Shown here piece after piece: positions 15,470 to 20,416 of a stretch of 20,416 nucleotides of DNA. The stretch comes from an uncultured Clostridia bacterium (GTDB taxonomy: Bacteria > Bacillota > Clostridia > TANB77 > CAG-508). The DNA lies in NCBI GenBank assembly GCA_934167365.1, contig CAKPKU010000019.1:1-20416 (forward strand), given 5' to 3'. How positions within the stretch are numbered: position 1 is the stretch's first letter; every line of letters starts with the position of its first letter. Position numbers and translations under genes: made by a program. The notes below the pieces were generated by a model. The model ran no database searches. It had not been told where the DNA came from and was given only the letters and a program-made list of their open reading frames with translations.

Positions 15470-15482
15470 TTTAATAACTTAT
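15447..15482. promoter_or_regulatory. Inverted repeat around the htrA -10: candidate operator
   Basis: ATAAGTTATTA (15447-15457) and TAATAACTTAT (15472-15482) are perfect 11-bp inverted arms, separated by 14 nt containing TATAAT. The centre-to-centre distance of the arms is 25 bp, which is between two and two and a half helical turns. The position over the core promoter suggests a repressor or activator site, but no T-tract or coding role explains it. Confidence 0.5.
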
Positions 15483-15534
15483 CAAATCAAACAAAAATTA
15501 ATTATGATAAATAAAGAAAGGACTGGGATTTATT

Positions 15535-16794
15535 ATGGAAGATAATAATTCATTTAAAGCAGTAAAAAATGAAAATTCAAAATATTCAATTCCTAAAGGA
15601 AAGGTTGGATTTTTTAGAGGCTTTTTTGTTCCTCTACTTGCAGGAGCAATAGGATCTGTTTTAGTAGTTGGTACATGTTTAACAATTACTCCAATTAAAG
15701 AATTCATAGGAGAAAAATTTTCCATCGAATCATCTAGTGAATCAAGAAAAGATTCATCTACTTCAGCTCCAGATGTAACATCTACTATTGGAAAAGGTGT
15801 TTCTATTGAAGATTATTCTAATACAAGTGTGGCAGTAGCAAATAAAGTTTTGCCATCAGTTGTTGGTATTACAGTAACATATTCTGTAAATTCTCCTTAT
15901 TATTCTTATTATGGTATGTCTGGAGGAACCTCAACAGCAACTGGATCTGGTGTAATAATAACTAATGATGGATATATATTAACAAACAACCATGTTGTTG
16001 CCTCATCATCTAGCTCATCATATTATCAAGTTAGTAAAGCTACAAAAATAACTGTAACATTATATAATGATGAAACAGAATATGAAGCAAAAATAATTGG
16101 AACAGATGAACAAACTGATTTAGCTGTTTTAAAAATAGAAAAAGATGGTTTAACAGCTGCAGAGCTTGGAGATTCAAGTAGCATAAAGGTAGGAGAATTC
16201 GCAATGGCAATAGGAAATCCTTTAAATATGCCAAGTACTGTTACAACAGGTATTATTAGTGCTACAAATAGAACTATAACATCTGATAATGTAAAATATA
16301 AAGTAATTCAAACTGATGCTGCTATTAACTCTGGAAACAGTGGTGGTGCATTAATAAATGGAGAAGGAAAAGTTATTGGAATAAATACTTTAAAACTTTC
16401 TGGATCTGGAATTGAAGGAATTGGTTTTGCTATTCCTATTAATGATACAATAAGCATTTATAAAGATTTAATAGAAAATGGTAAAGTTTCAAGACCTTAT
16501 ATAGGAGTTTCAGGAAGAGATGTAGATGAAGATACTGCTAAAAGAAATAATTTAAAACAAGCTGGTGTATATGTAGTAAATGTTGAAGAATTTTCAGCTG
16601 CTGAAAAAGCTGGTATTCAAAAAGGTGATTTAATTGTTGAATTTGATGGTACAAAAATTACTACAATGGATGAATTAAATGATCAAAAAAATAAACATTC
16701 AATTGGTGATGAAGTAAAAATTAAAGTATACAGAAATGATGAAGAAAAAGAGCTAAGTATTACTTTAGGTGAAAGTAATAGCACTAATGAATAA
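15535..16794 (+). CDS. htrA: HtrA/DegP-type membrane-anchored serine protease with PDZ domain
   Basis: The protein has 419 residues and is an envelope quality-control protease that degrades misfolded exported proteins. It has a cytoplasmic N-terminus and one transmembrane segment (about 28-52). A Ser-rich linker (about 63-85) leads to a trypsin-like domain with the intact triad H153 (TNNHVV), D195 (TDLAVL) and S269 (GNSGGAL). One PDZ domain (about 320-412, starting PYIGVSG) follows. This is the standard Firmicute HtrA layout. Ser/Tyr-rich insertions near 120-135 and 156-165 probably lie in surface loops. The ATG at 15535 is preceded by AAAGGA, 13 nt upstream, a longer spacing than usual. It is the only plus-strand gene in the window, transcribed alone, with an inverted-repeat operator candidate and a strong terminator. 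Which paralogue (HtrA, HtrB or YyxA) it is cannot be decided. Confidence 0.95.
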   Translation: MEDNNSFKAVKNENSKYSIPKGKVGFFRGFFVPLLAGAIGSVLVVGTCLTITPIKEFIGEKFSIESSSESRKDSSTSAPDVTSTIGKGVSIEDYSNTSVAVANKVLPSVVGITVTYSVNSPYYSYYGMSGGTSTATGSGVIITNDGYILTNNHVVASSSSSSYYQVSKATKITVTLYNDETEYEAKIIGTDEQTDLAVLKIEKDGLTAAELGDSSSIKVGEFAMAIGNPLNMPSTVTTGIISATNRTITSDNVKYKVIQTDAAINSGNSGGALINGEGKVIGINTLKLSGSGIEGIGFAIPINDTISIYKDLIENGKVSRPYIGVSGRDVDEDTAKRNNLKQAGVYVVNVEEFSAAEKAGIQKGDLIVEFDGTKITTMDELNDQKNKHSIGDEVKIKVYRNDEEKELSITLGESNSTNE

Positions 16795-16826
16795 AAAACA
16801 GCGGACTAAAAGTCCGCTATTTTTTA
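16795..16826. terminator. Bidirectional terminator between htrA and mazF
   Basis: AGCGGACT (16800-16807) and AGTCCGCT (16811-16818) form a perfect 8-bp stem with an AAA loop. It is flanked by an A-run (16793-16798) and by ATTTTTT, so it can work for htrA on the plus strand and mazF on the minus strand. The same hairpin occurs at 8595-8612. Confidence 0.88.
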
Positions 16827-16878
16827 TATATTTACTTCTTATATTATACTAAATTTAAACTTTTACCTATTTATAAAA

Positions 16879-17223
16879 TTAAAGACCAAAACTAACACCT
16901 AATGCATTATTTATTTTTGACATTACTTTATCATCATCCACATGACCAATTTTTTCCTTTAATCTGCTTTTATCTATCGTTCTAATTTGCTCTGTAAGCA
17001 CTATTGAATCTGATTTTAAACCATTTTCCTTTGAATTTATTTCTATATGCGTAGGTAATTTATTTTTTCCTCTTTGTGAAGTAATTGCTGCTGCTATAAC
17101 AGTTGGGCTATGCATATTTCCTACATCATTTTGTATTATAATAACTGGTCTTATTCCACCCTGCTCTGAACCTACAACTGGACTTAAATCTGCATAAAAC
17201 ATATCTCCTCTTTTGACTACCAT
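16879..17223 (-). CDS. mazF: MazF/NdoA (PemK-family) mRNA endoribonuclease toxin
   Basis: The protein has 114 residues and closely resembles Bacillus NdoA. It begins MVVKRGDMFYADLSPVVGSEQGG, with the catalytic pair R25 (GIRPVII) and T48 (AAAITSQ) at the same positions as in NdoA. It then has LPTHIEI and LTEQIRTIDK. NdoA-type enzymes cut mRNA at U-rich pentamers. The start at 17223 is chosen for family length and for TAGGAG 8 nt upstream; the in-frame ATG at 17277 would add 18 unrelated residues. The usual upstream MazE-type antitoxin gene is missing: the gene before it is the LolA-like protein, 78 nt away, and the gap has no plausible antitoxin frame. The antitoxin may be elsewhere, or this may be a solitary MazF as found in some Clostridia. 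The toxin itself looks intact. Confidence 0.95.
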   Translation of the reverse strand: MVVKRGDMFYADLSPVVGSEQGGIRPVIIIQNDVGNMHSPTVIAAAITSQRGKNKLPTHIEINSKENGLKSDSIVLTEQIRTIDKSRLKEKIGHVDDDKVMSKINNALGVSFGL

Positions 17224-17301
17224 ATAATTCACTCCTATTATTTCAATATTAAAGTGCTCGTATATTTCAATTCGCATGGATAGATAATTAAGATATATAC
17301 C

Positions 17302-17916
17302 TTAATTTTTTATATCTATCTCATTATATAATATGTAAATTATATCTTTATTGTTATCATCTTGTACTACCATTTTCTTAGGTTTTCCTGTTCCTTTTTC
17401 AAGGTACAAAGTTCTTTTCCCTAAATATGCATTTATTGATGTGCTTAATTCAAAAACAATATCATCATTTTGTTCATATATGTTTATTTTTTCTAAATTT
17501 TTATTACAATCTTCAATAAATGAACTAAGACACAATACATTATTAGATAAGTACGGATAATCATTATAAATTTTACTCAAATTTAATTTTGAATTTTTAA
17601 TTTCTAATGTATTATCTTTATATATAATTGTTGTACCTTCAATATTTTCTGGTTTGTTAACTTTTTGCTCTTCATAAGATCCCTTTTTATAGCTTTGCTC
17701 TAATATATATTTATTGGTATTTTTATTACTAATTGTTGTAACATCTAATACAGCTGTATACGAATTAATATTTAAAATATACTCTTTTATTTGATCAACA
17801 CTTTTGTTACTTTCATTATTTCCAAATTTAATTTTTTTATAATTAAATTTACAAAAAAATAATATTATCAGTAGTATAATAAAAAAAAGTGAAATTAAAA
17901 TAACCTTTTTCTTCAT
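17302..17916 (-). CDS. Membrane-anchored LolA-fold protein, GerS-like (tentative)
   Basis: The protein has 204 residues: a basic start, one hydrophobic segment (about 4-22) ending FFCKF, then a soluble domain. The pattern in that domain (NINSYTAVLDVTTISNK, YILEQSYKKGSYEEQ, GTTIIYKDNTLEIKN, then LSSFIED, RTLYLEKGTGKPKKMVVQD, IIYILYNEIDI) fits LolA-fold lipoprotein-carrier-like proteins such as clostridial GerS. GerS is needed for cortex breakdown during spore germination. The cysteine after the hydrophobic segment is not in a good lipobox (FFC), so lipidation is doubtful. The ATG at 17916 has GAAAGGA 8 nt upstream; the ATG at 17985 would overlap dusB and the terminator. It follows the dusB terminator and precedes mazF by 78 nt. 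The germination role is a guess from fold resemblance. Confidence 0.7.
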   Translation of the reverse strand: MKKKVILISLFFIILLIILFFCKFNYKKIKFGNNESNKSVDQIKEYILNINSYTAVLDVTTISNKNTNKYILEQSYKKGSYEEQKVNKPENIEGTTIIYKDNTLEIKNSKLNLSKIYNDYPYLSNNVLCLSSFIEDCNKNLEKINIYEQNDDIVFELSTSINAYLGKRTLYLEKGTGKPKKMVVQDDNNKDIIYILYNEIDIKN

Positions 17917-17942
17917 GACAATATTCCTTTCATAATAAAAAT

Positions 17943-17972
17943 AAAAAGAATAGATGCAATATCTATTCTTTT
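17943..17972 (-). terminator. Terminator after dusB
   Basis: AAAAGAATAGAT (17944-17955) and ATCTATTCTTTT (17961-17972) form a perfect 12-bp stem with a 5-nt loop. On the minus strand TTTTTATTTTTATT follows. It sits 9 nt past the dusB stop codon and before the LolA-like gene, so it would end or attenuate the rodA-dusB transcript. Confidence 0.85.
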
Positions 17973-17981
17973 CATGTATAT

Positions 17982-18950
17982 TCATATAGTCATAAAGTAT
18001 TCTGTTAATGTAGTTTCAAGTTCTTTTCTATCTGCAATTTGGTTTATTTTATCTCTAATTTTGCTGGCATCTTTTGTATTTTTTATATACCAACTAATGT
18101 GTTTTCTCATCTCATTAATAGCAACTCTTTCGCCTTTATCAATTATTTCATAATTTAATTGTTCTAATATTAAATTTAATTTATCCTTATTTGAAATATC
18201 AAATTTTTGACCTAAAAGCTCTAATCTGATTTTTTCAAATATCCATGGATTTCCGAGTGCAGATCTTCCAATCATTATTCCATCAACACCTGTTAACTCA
18301 AACATTTTTTTTACATCATCTGTACTTTTTACATCCCCATTACCAATTACTGGTATATTTACAGATTCTTTTACCTTTTTTATTATTTCCCAATCTGCAT
18401 TTCCAGAATAAAATTCTGATCTAGTTCTACCATGTATTGTTATTGCTGATACTCCATGCTCTTCTGCAATTTTTGCGATATCTGTTGCTACAATATGATC
18501 ATCATCCCAGCCCTTCCTAAATTTAACTGTGACAGGCACTGATGAATTCTTGACCACTGCATCTATGATTTCTGTTGCTTTTGGTAAATCTAAAAGCAAT
18601 TTACTACCATCTCCATTTTTCACAACTTTTGGAGCAGGACATCCCATATTAATATCTATAATATCAGCATATTTAGATACATATTTTGCTGCATATTTCA
18701 TTGACTCTACATCACTTCCAAATATTTGAACAGCAATAGGTCTTTTTTCATCACTCATATTTAATAATTGATTTGTTTTATCATCATTATAAAATAAACC
18801 TTTTGCACTTATCATTTCTGTATAGACTAATCCAGGATTAAATTTTTCACATATTATTCTAAATGCTCTATCTGTTATTCCTGCCATTGGTGCTAGAACT
18901 AAATTACTATTTAATTTTACATTTCCTATAACTAATTCTTTATTATACAT
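17982..18950 (-). CDS. dusB: tRNA-dihydrouridine synthase (DusB family)
   Basis: This flavoenzyme reduces specific uridines in the tRNA D-loop to dihydrouridine, using NADPH and FMN. It has 322 residues, normal for DusB. The FMN-binding N-terminus VLAPMAGITDRAFR is at 18-31, the catalytic loop NMGCPAPKVVKNGDGS has Cys104, and VKFRKGWDD, ITIHGRTR, IPVIGNGDV and GIMIGRSALGNPW are all present. A helical C-terminal domain binds tRNA (MRKHISWY). The ATG at 18950 has AAAGGG 9 nt upstream and lies 15 nt after the rodA stop, so the two are one transcription unit, closed by the hairpin at 17943-17972. No anomalies are seen. The precise uridine modified is inferred from the subfamily. Confidence 0.96.
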   Translation of the reverse strand: MYNKELVIGNVKLNSNLVLAPMAGITDRAFRIICEKFNPGLVYTEMISAKGLFYNDDKTNQLLNMSDEKRPIAVQIFGSDVESMKYAAKYVSKYADIIDINMGCPAPKVVKNGDGSKLLLDLPKATEIIDAVVKNSSVPVTVKFRKGWDDDHIVATDIAKIAEEHGVSAITIHGRTRSEFYSGNADWEIIKKVKESVNIPVIGNGDVKSTDDVKKMFELTGVDGIMIGRSALGNPWIFEKIRLELLGQKFDISNKDKLNLILEQLNYEIIDKGERVAINEMRKHISWYIKNTKDASKIRDKINQIADRKELETTLTEYFMTI

Positions 18951-18965
18951 ATTTTTCTACCCTTT

Positions 18966-20066
18966 TTAAAACATTATTTTTTGTCTTCTACCACTTATAT
19001 TTAACAGTAAACCTACTAAAATAAAATTCGTAAGCAGTGAACTTCCACCATAGCTTACAAATGGAAGTGGAACTCCTGTAATTGGTAATAACCCCATTGT
19101 CATTCCTATATTTTCTAACATATGAAATAAAAAAATTCCTGCAATTCCTGATGCAATATATGAACCCAGATCATCTTTAGCTGTTTTAGCAATCTTTAGT
19201 GATTTAGTTACTAATACAACATATAGACCTATAACTAAAGCTGCAACTATAAATCCCATTTCTTCTCCAATTGCAGAAAAAATAAAATCTGTTGTCTGTG
19301 GATATAAATATCCTAATTGAGTTTGGCTACCATTTTGTATTCCCATTCCCCAGAATTTTCCTGATCCAATTGCTAACTTTGACTGTAATACATTATATCC
19401 AGATCCTCTTGGATCTAAATTAGGATTTAAGAACACATCAATTCTAGTTTTTGCATGATTTGGCAATACAAAAAAATATAATGCTGGAAGTGCTATAACA
19501 GCTAAAATTACTGCTGAAATAATATACTTTTTATCAATTCCTGCAACTAATAAAATTATTGTCGTTGCTATACAAAATGCAATTGCAGTACCATAATCTG
19601 GTTGAATTACTATTAATAAAACTGGAAATATCACAACTGATAAACACTTTGCTAATTGCAATGGTCTGCTTATTTGCTCCCTTCCATTTTTTTGCACTTT
19701 GCTTATTATTAATGCAAAACTTAATATAACACATATTTTTGCAAACTCAGATGGTTGAAAAGACACAGATCCCATTACATACCAACTTGTTGCTCCATTT
19801 ATCGGCTTTGTAAATAATACTCCTATTAAAAGCCCTATCATAATTATATATAAAATTGGTGAAATTTTTGATATTACATTATAATCTATACTAATAATAG
19901 CTATCATGATAGGAATACTTATTGAAAACCAAAGTAACTGTTTTTTTAGCTCTGCATAATCAGAGCTTTTTGTAACAGAAAATAATTCTATACATCCTAT
20001 AACAGTCAGTATTAAAACACATACTAATACTGCCCATTCCATATTTTTCAGAATCTTGTTCTTCAT
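18966..20066 (-). CDS. rodA: RodA-type SEDS peptidoglycan glycosyltransferase
   Basis: RodA polymerises lipid II into glycan strands with a class B PBP during lateral wall growth. The 366-residue polytopic protein has about ten hydrophobic segments and the SEDS landmarks. These include VSFQPSEFAK (about 101-110), VIQPDYGTA (153-161), RIDVFLNPNLDPRGSGYN and AIGSGKFWGMG. YLYPQTTDFIFSAIGEE contains D260, and GVPLPFVSYGGSS lies near the C-terminus. The TTDFIF and G-x-QTQLGYLYP forms point to RodA rather than FtsW or SpoVE. The start is the ATG at 20066; GGAGG is 11 nt upstream, a long spacing, but an upstream TTG lies only 2 nt from that site. It precedes dusB by 15 nt. The 5' region holds a 16-bp inverted repeat. 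Confidence 0.92.
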   Translation of the reverse strand: MKNKILKNMEWAVLVCVLILTVIGCIELFSVTKSSDYAELKKQLLWFSISIPIMIAIISIDYNVISKISPILYIIMIGLLIGVLFTKPINGATSWYVMGSVSFQPSEFAKICVILSFALIISKVQKNGREQISRPLQLAKCLSVVIFPVLLIVIQPDYGTAIAFCIATTIILLVAGIDKKYIISAVILAVIALPALYFFVLPNHAKTRIDVFLNPNLDPRGSGYNVLQSKLAIGSGKFWGMGIQNGSQTQLGYLYPQTTDFIFSAIGEEMGFIVAALVIGLYVVLVTKSLKIAKTAKDDLGSYIASGIAGIFLFHMLENIGMTMGLLPITGVPLPFVSYGGSSLLTNFILVGLLLNISGRRQKIMF

Positions 20067-20096
20067 AATACACAATTCCTCCCTAAATACAAATCT

Positions 20097-20157
20097 AGTG
20101 TGAAAAATAAACAATAATTTTATATTTTTTATGTACAATAAGTTTATTTTTCACACT
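20097..20157. promoter_or_regulatory. 16-bp perfect inverted repeat upstream of rodA
   Basis: AGTGTGAAAAATAAAC (20097-20112) and GTTTATTTTTCACACT (20142-20157) are exact reverse complements. They are separated by a 29-nt AT-only-like loop containing TATAAAAT on the minus strand. It fills the gap between the upstream gene's stop (20167) and the rodA ribosome site. No U-tract follows on the minus strand, so it is not a typical terminator; a protein-binding site or 5' UTR hairpin is possible. Confidence 0.6.
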
Positions 20158-20166
20158 AAAAAGGCT

Positions 20167-20416
20167 CTACTTTTTAGAAATAGCAGTTTTTTTATTAATA
20201 TCTTTTTTTGATGCTGTTTTTTTACTTTTTTTACTATCTAATGATAGTTTTGCACTTTTGGTAGCTTTTTTTTCCAGTATATCATTTTTTTTACCTTCTA
20301 CCTGTTTTTGCTCTTTTATTGATTCATTATCTTTTTTTGTATTTTTATCATTTTCTTTAATTTCTTTATTTTCTTTATTTTTACTTTCTGTAGTCTTTTT
20401 TTCTAGTTCACTTGCT
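20167..20416 (-). CDS. Lysine-rich C-terminal tail of a gene running off the right edge
   Basis: An open minus-strand frame enters from the right edge and stops at TAG (20169-20167), with 83 codons visible. The residues are almost all Lys, Glu, Asn, Ser, Thr and Asp (for example ELEKKTTESK, NDILEKKATK, KKTAISKK). There is no hydrophobic segment and no domain, so this is a disordered basic tail. The base composition is strongly purine-biased on the coding strand. Because rodA neighbours in Clostridia often include class B PBP (mrdA), MreC/MreD or Min genes, this could be the cytoplasmic or wall-facing tail of such a protein. Nothing in the visible part decides it. The frame is uninterrupted, which makes chance unlikely in such AT-rich DNA. 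Confidence 0.65.
   Translation of the reverse strand, partial: ASELEKKTTESKNKENKEIKENDKNTKKDNESIKEQKQVEGKKNDILEKKATKSAKLSLDSKKSKKTASKKDINKKTAISKK

Noticed and set aside
17224..17277. N-terminal extension of MazF and possible antitoxin peptide in the upstream gap
   Set aside because: The extension is unlike NdoA, the ribosome site supports 17223, and no separate frame with a start signal exists.
17278..17301. AATTAAG/CTTAATT inverted repeat after the LolA-like gene as a terminator
   Set aside because: AT-only 7-bp stem with no following U-run on the minus strand; likely chance in AT-rich DNA.

Overview
The window comes from a very AT-rich, low-GC Gram-positive bacterium. It looks like a member of the Clostridia, judged from strong AGGAGG-type ribosome binding sites, sortase-style surface proteins, an NdoA-type MazF, a GerS/LolA-like protein and a RodA/DusB cluster. 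The species cannot be named from the sequence. Almost every gene is on the minus strand; only the HtrA-type protease is on the plus strand. No rRNA, tRNA, CRISPR array, transposase or phage gene was seen.

Right to left, which is the direction of transcription: (1) The right edge holds the lysine-rich tail of a truncated gene. It is followed by rodA (cell elongation) and dusB (tRNA dihydrouridine synthase), which end at a strong terminator. A small membrane-anchored LolA/GerS-like protein and a MazF-family RNase without an adjacent antitoxin come next. (2) The plus-strand htrA-type protease shares a divergent promoter region with a three-gene unit: hypothetical membrane protein, rnhB, pyrimidine-nucleoside phosphorylase. 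An inverted repeat surrounds the -10 of the htrA promoter region. (3) A 1292-residue multidomain surface adhesin follows. It has a thioester-like N-terminal domain, SpaA-like domains and three repeated DUF11-like domains. (4) Next comes a yhaO-yhaN (SbcD/SbcC-like) nuclease/ATPase pair with its own promoter. (5) A repeat-bearing MPQTG wall-anchored protein follows. (6) An envelope-stress-like operon is next: a membrane/zinc-ribbon protein whose reading frame is split at a run of seven A's, an SPFH-domain protein with C-terminal zinc ribbons, and a WG-repeat membrane protein. It ends at a compound hairpin terminator. (7) The left edge holds the 5' part of acpS.

The theme is largely cell envelope: RodA, HtrA, two surface proteins, SPFH/zinc-ribbon/WG-repeat proteins and a LolA-like protein, mixed with nucleic-acid housekeeping (RNase HII, DusB, YhaN/YhaO, MazF).

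Four observations look least ordinary. One is the split zinc-ribbon gene in the SPFH operon. Another is a two-part intergenic module (36-nt motif plus 18-nt arm) found just beyond the terminators of both surface-protein genes, as direct repeats about 4.6 kb apart. The third is a 103-bp palindromic element with perfect 18-bp arms. The fourth is a set of long inverted repeats in the htrA and rodA upstream regions.
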